Positions 1 through 11,222 are shown, numbered from the stretch's first letter. The stretch is DNA of 29,589 nt from Pelagophyceae sp. CCMP2097 (GCA_026770575.1 MU657523.1:22401-51989), one strand, 5' to 3'. Program-made: numbers and translations. The notes: generated from the sequence alone by a model not told the origin.

Positions 1-551
1 AGGGCCGGCCAGGCAGTCCAGCACATTGTGGGCACGCGCGAGGGGCATGGCCGGAGTTTTGTGGTTGGGTTGAGGAAGTAGGGGCGCGGCAGCGGCGAGT
101 ACGCTTGTTGGGTTGTGAAAGTGCGGGTGCGGCGGCGGGTGCCACGATGGCCCCTAGAGGTTCGTGGGCACGTGCGCGTTGAGGATGAGGAGTTGGACCT
201 TGAGGTTGCCTACTAGGTGACTAGGGATCCCTACATCTCCCGGGGGCCCGGAGCTAGGAATTCCTAGTTGCCAAATTTTGCGCCCCTCGGCCCTGAGTCG
301 TCCGACCGAAAAGATCAACGGAGACCGGCCATGCGCGTGGCATCATCGTAGGACCGCCGCCCGCGCGCCGGCTCGTAGGACCATGCTATGTATTATTGCG
401 ACGTCTACGGGTCTCAAAGGCGCCGGAGGAGGTTTTCCGGCTGGGTTTTCGCGGTCCGGGGTGTCCTGCGCTGCTCGGCGGTCTCGGGGCCTCGAGCCGC
501 GGGCGCGTCGGGGGCGGAGCGCGCCGGCGCGTCGGAAAATGCCGTTTGGGC
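1..551. other. Left edge, no gene assigned
   Basis: No gene can be supported here. Plus frame 1 is open from base 1 to a TAG at 88-90 and again to a TAG at 214-216. A 54-nt GT-AG intron (37-90) would join the two parts in frame, giving the tail of a plus-strand gene. On the minus strand a frame from ATG at 46-48 runs off the window, and another piece ends at a TAG near 154. The two strands compete and neither shows a recognisable domain. The stretch also holds a perfect 14-bp palindrome at 254-267 and the 3' flank of the chromatin gene that ends at 552. Confidence 0.3.
254..267. repeat. Perfect palindrome CTAGGAATTCCTAG
   Basis: This is a 14-base perfect palindrome. Its 12-base core TAGGAATTCCTA recurs at 16523-16534, in the promoter region between two divergent genes. 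It may be a dimer-binding site or chance; only the sequence identity is seen. Confidence 0.5.
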
Positions 552-3500
552 TCAGGTACAGCTGAGGAGCATTTCGGCGCGGAGCGCGGATTCTCGCACG
601 GCGTGGTCGTCCAATCTGGCCGCGGCGTCGGCGACGTGGTCCGGCGTCTCGAGGACGCACCAGTCGCCGCCGGCCCTCGGGGGCAGGACCCAGATGCGGT
701 CGGCGTTTGTTGTGCAAGAACGCTCGAGGCCGTAAAACGTTTGGCCGTGGCGGTCCGTGCCGAGCTTCTCGCCGCGGACGGGCGCTGAATCCGTCGCGTC
801 GCGCCGCGCGCGCGACGCCGCCGCCTCGATTGCGGCAGCGGACTCGCAGTCGCGCAAAGCCACGAACGCGCGCTTGACCGCGTCGAGGACCCATCGCTTG
901 GCTCCCAGGGCGGCGCCGACGGCGCTGCGCTCGTTGCCCATGAGGCCCGCGTTTCGCGCGGCGTCCAAGGCGCCCCGGAGCCGCGCCTCGTCTTTTGTCG
1001 CCTGGCCGAGCGCCGACGCGAGGTCGGCCAGCGCGGCCACGCGCGCGCGAGGCAGAGCGTCGCGCTCGCGCCGCTGCCGCGCCAGCTGCTGCCGCGCCTC
1101 GTCGGCGCTCATGGTGCACGGTTCGTCGGCCAGCGCATCGGCATCCACCACGTCGGCCGACGACGACGCCTCGGCCGCGGCGCACGCGGCCGCCGACTCG
1201 AGCTGCGCCCGGGGCACGGGCGCGCCCCGCAAAGCGCGGCGCAGGGCAATGTCGGCAGAGGCGTGCAGCTTGGCCTCCTTTTCGCGGAGCTGCGCCTTTG
1301 TCAGGACGACGACGTCGGCGGCCACGTCGCCGCCGAGGCCCTTGATGCACGCATTCTCAGCCAGCCGCTCCGCCAGCCGCCGAACCTTGTCCTCGCCGGC
1401 GTGCTCCGCGAGCATGGTCTCGACGACGTCGCCGTGCGCCTCCTCGCGCGCCTCGTCGTCGCGCGAGGCGTCGTCGTCGCCTGCGGACTGGTGCGCCGGC
1501 GGCTTGAGGCCGCGCGTCGAAGAGCCGCGGTGCCGCCGCTGCACCATGTCCGCGTAGAGCTTGTCGGCCTTGTCTCTCGCGCGCGCCTCCAACTCTGCGC
1601 GCGCGGCGGCGCCGAACGTCGCCTCGCGCCGAAGCCCGAGCGCCTCCTTGGCCTCGCGCCGCGCCTCGTTGGCCTCGCGGTCCACTGTCTTCCACGATTC
1701 GCCCCGGGAGTCGCAGGCCTGCTCGACGGCGTTGCAACTCGACGCCGCGCGCGCCAAAGCGGCCGCGAGCTCGGCGCGCTCGGAGAGAGCCAGCGAAGCG
1801 TACGCCGCGCCGCAGCGTAGCTTGTCCACCGCCGTCGCCAGCGCGTGCGGCTGCGGCGCGCCTTCGTTTCGCGCGGCGCCGACGATGATTGCGCCCTGGG
1901 GCGTGTCGACGAGGCCTGCGAGGGCCTGGTCTCGCTCCGCGGCGTCGTCTCGGCATGGCGGCCGCGCCGAGGCCAGCGTCGAGGGGTCCTTGGCCGCCGA
2001 GTCGCGCGCGTTGGCGTCGTGCGCCGCGACGCGGCCGGCGATGGCGGAAGCCAGCGTCTCCCAGCCGGCGCGGTCGGTCAAGTTCCTCCTCGAAATCTCA
2101 GCGAGTAAAACCTCGTGCGCCTCCGGCCGCGGCGCCTCGGCGGCGTGCAGGGCGCGCGCGGCAAAGAAGCGCGCGCGCGAGTCGTCGTCGTCATCGACGA
2201 CTTCGACGTCGGCCACCGCCGCGGCGGCGCAAGAGCCGTCGTCGCTTAGGACGTGGCACCGCATGGACGACGCGGAAACGACGAGGCCCGCGTTTCCGCC
2301 GCGCACGGAAACGCGGCAGCCGAGGAGTGGCGAGTCGTAGTCGTTTTCGTCGTCGTCGCCCTCTGCTGCGTCGTCGTCGTCATCATCGACAGCGTCGCCG
2401 TCCTTGACCGCCGCGTCGGCCTCGCCGGCGTCGGCGGGCATCGGGTACATCAACGCCGAGAGGATGGTCGGGCGGTGGCGGCGGTAAGCGTCGAGGACTC
2501 TTAAAGCGCTATGCTTCGTCGTTCCCGCCGCGTTGCCGCGCCACCAGGCGAGGCAGCGCACAAGGTAGAGGCGGACGTGCGCGTTGCGCGTCGCGTCGTG
2601 CGCGCGCTGGACCGCGTCTCGGATGGGGTTTCCGGAATTCGTTTTTAAGTGCCGGATCTCTTCTAACGCCTCCATCCAGACGCGCGCCTCGGCGTCCGTC
2701 TCGTCGCCGGAAGCGCCGAGGACCGTCTCCGAATCGAGCCGGACGCGCGACGCCATCTGCCGAAGCCGCGTCGTCGCTTTGCTCGGCTTGGCGCCTGGGC
2801 GGCCCGTCGAGGACCGCCGCGCGCCCGCCGGGAGCGCGGCGACGCGGTCGGGCCACCAGGCCATCGTCGCCGCCGCATCCTCGAGGATCATGCGCACGAG
2901 GGCCACGTGGACGCGCGATACAAAGGCCTGCACCTCGTCGGCGCCGCCCGTTTGCGAACCGGCCAGCGCGTCCGAAAAGGCAGTCGGCCCAGATTGCAGC
3001 AACGCGTCGTCGAATGCCGCCGCCGCCGCGCCTTCGTGCGCCGGCGCGTCTGCTTCGTCGTCGCGCCACTCGTCGTCGTCGCCTCCATTTTTGGCGCGCC
3101 CTTTTGTGGCGCGCCGGCAAGTGTCCTGGTCGTAGAGCAAATCGTCGGGCCGGCCGAGGCCGAGCTCGCGGCGGAAGGTGAACACAAAGTGCCACGCCGA
3201 AAGCAAAGCGGCAACGGCGTCGGCGCCGAGGTCGCCGCGCTTGGATGCGGGTCCGCGGCGATGCGCCGACGCGGCCGCCGACGGCGCGCCGACGTCGTCC
3301 TCGTCGACGGCGGCGGGCATCGCCGCGGGGCAGCCCAGGAGCTGCGCCTTGCTCTCGCCGCGCTCGAGGGCCTTTTCGATCTTGGCTTCCAAGCGTTTCG
3401 CCCGTTGCCGCGCCGCTTCCGTGGGTTGAGGCGTCTTCGTTGCCTTGCTCGGCTTGGCGGCCTTGCCCGTGGAGGGCTTGAAGCCGAGGGACCGCGCGAC

Positions 3501-4996
3501 GTCGGCGCGCGACCGGAAGCGGCGGCCGCGCGAGTCAAAGTAGTAGACGTCAGAGGTGCCCGCGGTGGCGCCCTCCTTGCGCGTCTCAATCGTCGCGGAA
3601 AAGGTTCGGAGGACGTGGTCGCCGTCGCCGCCGCACTGCTCCATGTACTGCGCGAGCGCAGCGAGCATGGCCGCGATGCGCTCGCCTTCCGAGGCATCCT
3701 TGGCCACGCGCGCCACCACGTGCGGCGCCGCGCGCTCCGGCTCTTCGTCGTAGTACGCCGGCGCCTCGTACGCCACCGCCACGGGCTTCATCAGCGCCGT
3801 CAGCGGCGCCGCAAAGGCGACTCCACCGACGAAGAGAGTCACCTTGGCCCTCCTCGGTTTTAACGGCGCCACACCCGACCGCTCCATCTCCGCGTCGCGG
3901 AGCCAGCCCCAGAGCCTGGCCAGCTGCGGCTCCGCGGCCTCGTCTAAAGCCTCGAGGCGCCGCCGCAGCTCGCCCAAAGTCTGCTGCGGGCGGTGCGGCT
4001 GCGCCGCTTCGACCGAGTCGCCCTTGAGGGCCGCCGCGCACATCCGCAGCGCCTCGGCTTCGCTCAAAGCGCCGGAACAGGCGACGAGGGCGTCGCGGCA
4101 TTCTGCGAGGGAGGCCTCCACGGCTTCCAGGCACTTTCGCGCGGCGATGTGGACGACGTGGTCCGGGGAAAAGTTGTAAGCCACGGCGTTGTCGAAGACG
4201 CGCCGCAGCTCGGCCGAAAACGTGGCGAAGCCGCTTTCGCCCTCGTAGGCCTCACTTTCGAAGCGCTTCTCGATTTCGCCGACGTGGATCGGATCGCCGA
4301 TCACATCAAGGTAGTCCGGGCACCCATCAAGCGTCGGGTCCACCGCCTCGCGGAACCAAAACGCGTCGCGCAGGTTCTTCACCTAGGATACGGCGTCGTC
4401 GCAAAGGTCGCAAGGCGCCGCCGACGCACCACGTTGAGCGCGTGCGCCGTGCATTGGTGCCACTTGTCCGACAGTTCCTATGCCCGTCCGAGTCGGCGGG
4501 GCTCCGCGAGCCGCCCTTTAGCGCCGCGCCGTGGGCGCACCTTTGGTTCGCTCGGCGGCTCCGGGGTGGCCGCGTCCTCGTGGCGCTTGGCGCGGTCGCG
4601 CTGCGCGGCGCGCTTGCTCCCTGTGCGGCGCGGCGTCTTGTAGGCGGTCTTCCACGGGGCCGGGCCGCCCTCTGCGGCTGCCGCGGGCGGCGACGGACCT
4701 CGCTCCGGGTCGCCCGCGGCGGCCTTCTTGGGCGGCTTGCGCCGAGTGCGCTTCTCTTGCGACTCGGCGTCGTCATCGTCCCTTGAACGCTTCAGCGCGG
4801 CGGCCTCGGGCTGCTGCTCGTCATCTACGCTTTCGACCGCCGGGCCGGCGTCCATGTCGGCCTCCGGGGGGCCTTCGTTATCCGCGTCTTCCGGTGCGGG
4901 TGGGGCTGGGCCTTGCTGCGCTCTGGGCGGCGAGGGTTCGGCGTCGGCGCGCCGCTTGCGCTTGGGTATCGTGAACGCACCCGTGGGCGAGCTCAT
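552..4996 (-). CDS. Bromodomain + MBD-like chromatin reader, BAZ-like C-terminus
   Basis: Exons are 4996-4541, 4477-4430 and 4382-552 (two introns, 63 and 47 nt, both GTGCG...TAG, phase 0), giving 1444 residues. ATG at 4996 opens the frame. Residues 1-152 are basic and acidic low complexity with likely nuclear targeting (PKRKRR). Exons 2 and 3 join into a bromodomain at about 155-260: DAFWFREAVDP, CPDYLDVIGDPI, then VFDNAVAYN carrying the acetyl-lysine-binding Asn. At about 413-468 the text TSDVYYFDSRGRRFRS then DVARSLG matches the MBD/TAM fold. Acidic patches lie near residue 850. Near 1371 LGTDRHGQTFYGL resembles the WSD motif of BAZ/ISWI partners. The middle is long, Ala- and Arg-rich and unassigned. 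The likely role is reading acetylated histones or methylated DNA in the nucleus, perhaps with a remodeller. The bromodomain is firm; the MBD and WSD assignments are by motif. No PHD finger was seen. Confidence 0.85.
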
Positions 4997-5494
4997 TTGC
5001 CACGGCTTTTGAATGCCCACCAAAGCATGGCCCGTTCGTTATTTTCACGAAAAATGCAATTCGAACGGATCGGACTTTCAACTGGAATTGCAAGCTCCGC
5101 AACATTTCGACGATCGTTCGCTAGTCGTACTCCGTGGCTCCGTGAACGGCGCCGTCGGCAGACCGGCGCTCCTCTTATCATGAGGCATGAGGTGTTTTAT
5201 TAATATCCCGGCAAGAGAGAACTATCGACACCTCGAATCATTTGCAGAACTCGAGGGTTGCTTGCTTAAAATCAGGGTGGGTGGGGCTGCCCCAAAAGGG
5301 AATGACCGTCAAACCCGAGTCAATGGGTTCCTTTGTCTCGTTGCTTGCTTCTTCTCCACCCTGGGTGGGGCTTTTTCATACGAACTTTTCAGCTCTGAGA
5401 AGCTTCTTTTCGGTCGCGTGCACTGCGTCTGACTTCCAGATTGACTCTTGGCGATTCAAGCCGAGAAGGGTTCCTTCTCAGAACCGTCGCGGCC
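4997..5494. promoter_or_regulatory. Divergent intergenic region
   Basis: This stretch of about 500 bases lies between the start of the minus-strand chromatin reader and the start of the plus-strand GFAT-like gene, so it should carry both promoters. It is richer in A/T than the genes. GGGTGGGGCT occurs near 5278 and again near 5363. No TATA box or known element can be assigned, and the short open frames inside show no coding bias. Confidence 0.5.
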
Positions 5495-8400
5495 ATGTGC
5501 GTGCACGCGCCCGGACGCGCCGCTGCGCGACGCCCGACGCGGGCGCGCGCGCGACCGCAGGCAACGCGATCCAACCGAACGGTGTAGGTGCGGCAATCTT
5601 GGTTTGATCATCAGCGGAAATGCCCTCGACGCCAGAGCCGCCCTCGAGGCCATGGCGCGCGTCACCGTGCGTGGCCCGCGCGCCGCGGAGCGCGAAACGC
5701 AAGCACCGTTGCGACGCAAACGCTTTTAGGCCATGCGAGGTGCGCAGTCGTTTGGCTTCGTCGCGTCGACGCAAGACGCCATGTTCACGTACAAGGCGGT
5801 GCGTCGGCCACGGGCTCCCCCCCGCGGTGGTCCACGCGCGAAATGCAGGTCGCGACGAAGCGGTCCGACATTGGCCGGTCCATGAGCGTCGCGCTCGGCA
5901 GCAAGCTACGCCGTCGCCGCTGGTGCGCGTCCCGGAAGACGCGATTGGCCTCGACGCGGGCCTCTTAGGTCGGCGTGGGCGCGGTCTGTCTCGGCGACTG
6001 GCGAGAAGCCGCGCAAGGTGCTTGCGGTCGTGGGCCACCTGCGATTCGCGACGTCGTCGATGACAACGCGCCAAGACGCGCACCCGCACACCTGGCTTGG
6101 CGCGCGGCCCTGCGACCTCCTGCTCGCGCAGCCGGGCGCGCCGCCGCGGCGCGTCAATGCGTCGCGTCTGGTCATGATCACCCACAACGGCGACTTTGAG
6201 GCCTTTGACGTCGGCGCCGCCTTTGGACGGTCTTCAAAGGTCCTCGCGCTCGGCGACGCGCGCGCATGGCTCGGTTTGCGCCTCTGCGAGTTCCCGGCCT
6301 CGACGGGCGACTCCATCTGCGCCGCCGGGTTCGTCGATCTGTTCTTCTGCGCGACGGACGCCAAGGCAGCTGCGCGCTACGCGGTCGCCGGTGCGTCACC
6401 GCGGCGTCGGTCCCTCGCGACGCCTTGCGTAGGCTATTTCGACGAGATCGACGACGGCGGCGCCAACTCGATGGCCAACGCCGTCGAGGCCGTGGCCGCC
6501 GCGCTCACCGCTGCCCTCGAGGGCGGCGAAACCGACTGCGCGGCGGCCGTCTCGGCGGCCGTGAATTTGCCCGGATGGAATTCAGTTGGGGACCGCGTCG
6601 CCGAGGCGGCGGTGCGCGCGTTCGGCGAGCAAGACCTGCGCACTGCGACGAGGCAGTTCTTGAAGCACGCGCACGGCGCCTTCGGCCTCGCGGTGTGCTC
6701 GTCGCTGGCGCCGGGCGCCGTGGTGGTGGCGAGCGTGAAGCAGCCCATGGCTCTGGGCGTGGGAGACGGTTTTGTGGCGTACGCGTCCGAGCGCGCGGCG
6801 CTCCACGTGGGCATCGTCGGCGAAGGCCTCTCCGCGCGGCGCGTCCTCGACGACGGCGATGTCATCTGCGTCTCGCCCAACGCGCTCACGCCCGAATCGG
6901 GCAACTGGGCGGGCGGGTTTCTCATTTCGAAAGCGTCCATTCACTCCTCAAATCCGTTCCGCGACCTCGAAGAGGCCGACTTCGACCGAGTCATCCACAA
7001 TCACCGCATCATGCCCCTCATCCCCGCGCCGCCGAGGCACTGCGACGTCATCGGTGCGTCGATAAATTTCCCGGACGGTGGCAAACTTTTAGTTAGGCGA
7101 GGACCTGGCCGCGACGCCGCGCGTTTTGGCGGCGATGCGCGACCGCTTCCGCGACCGCGCGTCGGACAACTCGGCGGCGGCGCGGGACTTTGCGCGGGCG
7201 CTGGCGTCGCCGGCGCTCGCCAGGGCGAGCGTGGATCTCGTCGTCATTGGCGTCGAGGCCTCGCTCTGGCTCGCAGAGCAGTGGGTCACAAATCTGAGAC
7301 AGGCCTGCCCGAATTTGAGGGTCGTCGTCGCGTCGGCGAACAAAGTCCTCGCCAGCCTCACCGCGTGCGCCAACGACTCTACGTGCGGCGCCGCCACCAC
7401 CGGTCGGACAGTCTTCCCGAGCGGCATGACCGCCGCAGAGGCGGTCCGCGGCGCCGTCGTCCTCGCGGTGACGCACTCGGGACAGACGTGAGTGCCCGTC
7501 TTGCACCCCATTTTCGACCCGCGCCGGAGCGCCCGAGCTGAGCCATAGGTTCCCGACTTTAAATGCCGTCGTCGCTCTGAAGAAGGCCGGCGCAATCGTC
7601 TTTGGTGTCTGCGGGTCCGTTTCCCCCCCTCAGGAATCCAAGACCCCGCGTGATGCGCCGGGGCCGCGTAGGCAACTGGACACGGCGCTGGCGACGGTGC
7701 TGGGCCAGCAGTTTGGCAAGGCGGCTCCGCACTGCCGCCGCATCTTCTCTACGGGCGCGGGCATTCGCCTCGCCGAAGCCGCCTCGCTCTCCACGGCCGC
7801 GGCGCACGTCCTCCTCACCGAGCTCCTCCTCGTCGTCGCAGAGGGCACCAGGGCCGGGCCCGTGAGTCCTTTTGTCTCGCGCGCCGTCGTTTTGCCGAAG
7901 ACTTGCGTAGCTGGCGCCGTCGGACCTACAAGACCTGCGGAATCTGCACGACGCGTCCATCGACGGCAACGTGGTTCGGGTGTGCAGCGAGGAGACCGCC
8001 ATGGGCGCGCGCGCTGCTGCGATTGGGCGCGCCTGGGGCGACCACGTTTCTGAGCCGGCAGTTTGCTTCGTCGCGAGTGTCATCTACATCGTCCTCGCGG
8101 TGACCATGGGCACGCCCATCCTCTCATCCACGGCGCGCGCGATCGAGACGCGGTTCAGCAACGTCCCTACTGAAGAGGCGTGGTGGTGGTACGTGATCCG
8201 GTTTTGGGACTCGCTCCTCTTCTGCTTTTTCCCCGTCGTGTCTGCGTTTTTTTTGCGTGTGGTCCAACGGCGCGAGCTTTTGGCGCGGTTCTGCCGCCGT
8301 ACCGTCCTCGTCCTCGACGTGCCGCAGGTCCACCAATGCGTCGTGGCCTTTGCCCAAAAGACGTTTGCGCTCGCTTATGGCTTGAATGGTCTAGACGTCG

Positions 8401-9560
8401 CCGGCGCGAACCCGTCGGACCACGCCGTGCACAAGCTCCTCCACCGCCTCGCGCGCGGCACTTTGGCCGTCCTCGGCGTGCCCGACGGCAGGTTGAAGGC
8501 CCTGGTAGACGCCGAGTGCGCCGCCTACTTGACGGCATCGCAGCTCAAGTCCATCTCCAACTGGGGCGTCGGTGTCGAACTCGTCACCGTCGGCCACCAC
8601 TCCTACAGACCGGAGATGGTCCACGACGCCGTCATCCTCGACCACGCCGTGCTACTCGACCAACCCGCCCCCGCCTCCAAAGCGGGCGTCGCCGCGCCCG
8701 AGGCGCGCCGCGTCGCGTACCTGCAGCCCGTGGGCGGCGAGGCGCGGCACAGCACGGTCGAGTCGCACGGGATCGTCGAGGCGCTGTACGAGGGCCGCGT
8801 CGCCGCGCTGGAGCGGCAGCTGGCTTTGTACGTGCTCTTCCACGCGCTGGCGCAGGCGGTATCGAACAAGATGGGCTGGGTCATGCGCTTCGACACGTGG
8901 CGGTCGCAGGCCGGGACGCGCGTCGCCACGACGCCGAGCCCGACATCACCGTCAGCCGAGCCCGTCGCCGCGGGGACTTTCAATGACCGGTGCACTTTTG
9001 AAGCATCCGATCTCGGGCGCGGCGCCTCGGGCCTTTTTGGCGGCCGGTCTACCCCGGTCCACTCGCCCAACCCCAACGCGCGCAGAACCCTGGCAAAGGC
9101 CTCGGGCGCCCTCCTCAGCACCGTCTCCGGGTCGTTCTACGGCGGCCGGTCGAGGCACGGCAGCGGCGACAACAGCAGCAGCCAGGGCATCAAGGCGCAG
9201 TCGGTGGGCGCGAAGACGCGCGATAGCGACGACGGCTCGCGCGCCGACAACGAATCGCCGCACGCGGTGGCGCAGCCGAAAGCGCGGCGGTCGATTTCCT
9301 ACGAGGATGTAGACGTCTCGACGTACTCCAACATCGGCCTCGACTTGTCCGGAAACGGCCTCTCAAACTCGCGTCGTGGCTACTCGCACTGGCAGCAGAC
9401 CGCGCTCAAGGCCTGCAACCTCAGCCCCACGGCCGAGGCCGGCCTCAGCCCCACCGCCGAGGGCGTCAGCCCCACGGAGGGCGCTGGCCAACAGCCGGAC
9501 CCCGAAACCGACGTCGAACAGCCGGAGCGAAACGGCCCCGAAGACGAACCGCCGGTGTGA
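5495..9560 (+). CDS. Membrane-spanning GFAT/GlmS-like protein (class II amidotransferase + SIS)
   Basis: Ten exons: 5495-5496, 5588-5666, 5730-5798, 5849-5922, 5969-6390, 6433-7053, 7097-7487, 7549-7614, 7672-7861, 7911-9560; 1187 residues with all phases matching. The first intron splits the ATG (AT|G) and the protein begins MCGNLG, with the catalytic Cys2 of N-terminal-nucleophile glutaminases. RGAQSFGF, GHLRFATS (97-104), AHPH (112-115) and THNGDF (146-151) are the other class II amidotransferase landmarks. A SIS sugar-isomerase fold follows at about 450-640 (VTHSGQT near 544-553, then FPTLNAVVALKKAGA). Two hydrophobic spans lie at about 688-708 and 735-755. From about 978 the tail is Ser/Thr/Pro-rich with SPT repeats. 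Known GFAT makes glucosamine-6-phosphate from fructose-6-phosphate and glutamine. The usual second SIS domain is not clearly recognisable, so the acceptor substrate is uncertain. The 7615 intron uses a rarer GTCCG donor. Confidence 0.85.
5497..5587 (+). other. Intron inside the ATG start codon
   Basis: A 91-nt intron, donor GTGCG and acceptor TAG, lies after the first two bases of the start codon. Splicing AT to GTGCGGC restores ATG TGC GGC, encoding Met-Cys-Gly, the required N-terminus of a class II amidotransferase. The unspliced reading also begins ATG TGC but then runs into an in-frame TAG after about 30 codons. GTGCG stands at both intron ends as a short direct repeat, but only this junction obeys GT-AG. 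Confidence 0.8.
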
Positions 9561-9862
9561 GCCCGCCGCGACCGCCTCGGGCTCGCCGCCGCCGCCTCTC
9601 AACACACCCGGCGGCACCGCGGCTACCACCTCGCCGCGCCGGGGCCTCTTAACGTATGTGCCTCGTGCGGCATCGTCTCGCCTTGGACCCAAGCACGCCC
9701 TGAGTGCACACCACCGGCTGGCCTCGCATGCGTACCGGGCGCGCGCGTAGGTGCCCCAGACGGGCCGATTTCACAAATCTATGTCGCTAAAAACGGTTTC
9801 GACGTCGAGGACCAGTTTGAAAGGCGGCTTCACGAGCTGGCTTCACGCGGGCTTGTTCGTGC
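9561..9862. other. Intergenic, no gene seen
   Basis: This spacer lies between the stop of the GFAT-like gene and the ATG of the acidic repeat protein. The first part is GC-rich and Pro/Ala-like in every frame; the last 80 bases are more mixed and probably include the next gene's promoter and 5' UTR. No RNA gene, repeat or recognisable motif was found. Confidence 0.5.
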
Positions 9863-11125
9863 ATGGACGGCGCCGCGCTCTCCGCGATGCTGGGGGCGGC
9901 GATGCCGACGGTGAAGTGCGTCCTCGTCGACGCGGCCGGTTCGGCGTCGGAGGTGAGCGTGGACATGACTCCTCAAGCCAACGCGCCGGCAAAAGTCCTC
10001 GGCGGCGCGGTCACTTTCCTCGGCGAGTGGGCCCCGCTCCAAGTATTCGTCCTCGTGCGCCGCGAGGACGAGGCAGAGGCCGAAGAACTCCCCGTCAGCA
10101 ACGCCCAGCTCCCAAAGCCGTGAGTTTCACTTTGGGGCGAGGCCACCACGACGAATGTGGACGAGCAGGGCGTCGACGAAACGGCAGAGATCAAACGGGG
10201 GGTTCGAACCGGAGGGGCGCCGTGCCCTCCTCCGAGGACCCTTGAACGAGGGCCCCTCGCGGGACTCGGCCGCGTCGGACGTTGCCCGTGCAGCTTCGAC
10301 GCGGCCGAGTTCCGCGGCCCGTGCCTCATGACGCGGTCCGACGACGACGCGCTGCCGCGGGACTTTACGCTCGCCGAGTACGTCGCGTTCAAGGCCAAGC
10401 CCGCAGAGGCGTGGCAGGAACTCGACGACGATTCCGAGGACGGCGAGGAGGAGGACGAGGAGGACGACGACGACGACGAAGGCGCCGAGGGCGAGGAGGA
10501 GGACGACGGTGACGAGGCGTACGACTCGGACGCGGCGGCCGACGACGAGGCTCTGGCTTCGGTGGGCGACGCGGCGGCGTTCAAGGGCCTGCTCCTGGCG
10601 TCTGCGCTGGAGGCGCTGGAGAAGCAGCACGGCCGCGCTCCTACGGCGGCAGAGGTCGCGCAAGTCGAAGCGGCCATCGAGGCCAAGTTGAGCGGCGAGG
10701 GCGACGACGCGGCGGCGCGCGGCGAGGCCATCATCCTGGAGAAGATTTGCGCCGCCTTTTTGGCCAAGAACGGCCGCGCGCCGACGCCCGCGGAAGTCGA
10801 CGAGACGCTTGACCGCCTAAGAGCCCTCGACGACGACGACGACGACGACGAAAACGTGCCGCGAGACGCCAACGTCCCGGCGAGCGACGAAGAGGGCGAC
10901 GACGAAGAGGGCGACGACAACGCCGCCGACGACGCCGCCGACGACGGCGACGTCATGCAGCAGTTGGTGGGAATGTTCCGTGAAAACAACGGCCGCGACC
11001 CCACTGAGGCCGAGATGCAACAATGGGCCGAGACGTTGAAGGACGCCAGCCTCCGCTTCGACGAGCAGGAAGCCGACGCCGCCCCGGACGACGAGCCCGC
11101 GCCGAAGAAGCCCAAAACGGGCTAG
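9863..11125 (+). CDS. Acidic protein with three NGRxPT repeats, function unknown
   Basis: Exons 9863-10119 and 10294-11125 are separated by a 174-nt GTGAG...CAG intron, the longest in the window; 362 residues. The join gives LPKP|FDAAEFRGPCLMTR and is phase-consistent. Residues 1-100 look like a small beta-rich domain (PTVKCVLVDAAG, AVTFLGEW, VFVLVRR) followed by DFTLAEYVAF. Residues 130-165 are almost all Asp/Glu. Three similar units follow, each a short helix then [HN]GR[AD]PT and a second helix: KQHGRAPTAAEV near 196, AKNGRAPTPAEV near 243, ENNGRDPTEAEM near 316. They are separated by more acidic runs. The C-terminus, PKKPKTG, could be a nuclear signal. The family is not recognised. The composition suggests a histone- or nucleic-acid-associated chaperone-like role, which is inference. 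ATG at 9863 is the first in frame; 9887 and 9902 are alternatives. Confidence 0.8.
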
Positions 11126-11222
11126 TCAATTGGGGCTAGTACTAGTATACTTCTTTTGGCGATGACATCTGTCTTTGGCGAGACAACCGAGTTTTTCATC
11201 ACCGTCCTCCGCCTCGTTCACC
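11126..11222 (+). promoter_or_regulatory. Compact spacer before the 6PGDH gene
   Basis: Only 97 bases separate the upstream stop codon from the 6PGDH start, so the terminator of one gene and promoter of the next must overlap or be very short. It begins with an A/T-rich stretch containing GCTAGTACTAGTATAC. A role as core promoter is inferred from position only. Confidence 0.4.

Noticed and set aside
757..3863. Long plus-strand open frames opposite the chromatin reader
   Set aside because: They are Arg/Ala/Pro-rich shadows of the third-position G/C bias of the minus-strand gene; none carries a domain.
8180..8986. Arg-rich alternative frame inside the last exon of the GFAT-like gene
   Set aside because: It overlaps a frame with clear membrane segments and normal composition; shadow.
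10201..10210. GGTTCGAACC, resembling a tRNA B box, inside the intron of the acidic repeat gene
   Set aside because: The flanks do not form a T-arm, acceptor or anticodon stem; it is only a 10-base palindrome.
10838..10851. GAC trinucleotide run
   Set aside because: It encodes an Asp run within a generally acidic coding region; simple slippage, not a separate element.
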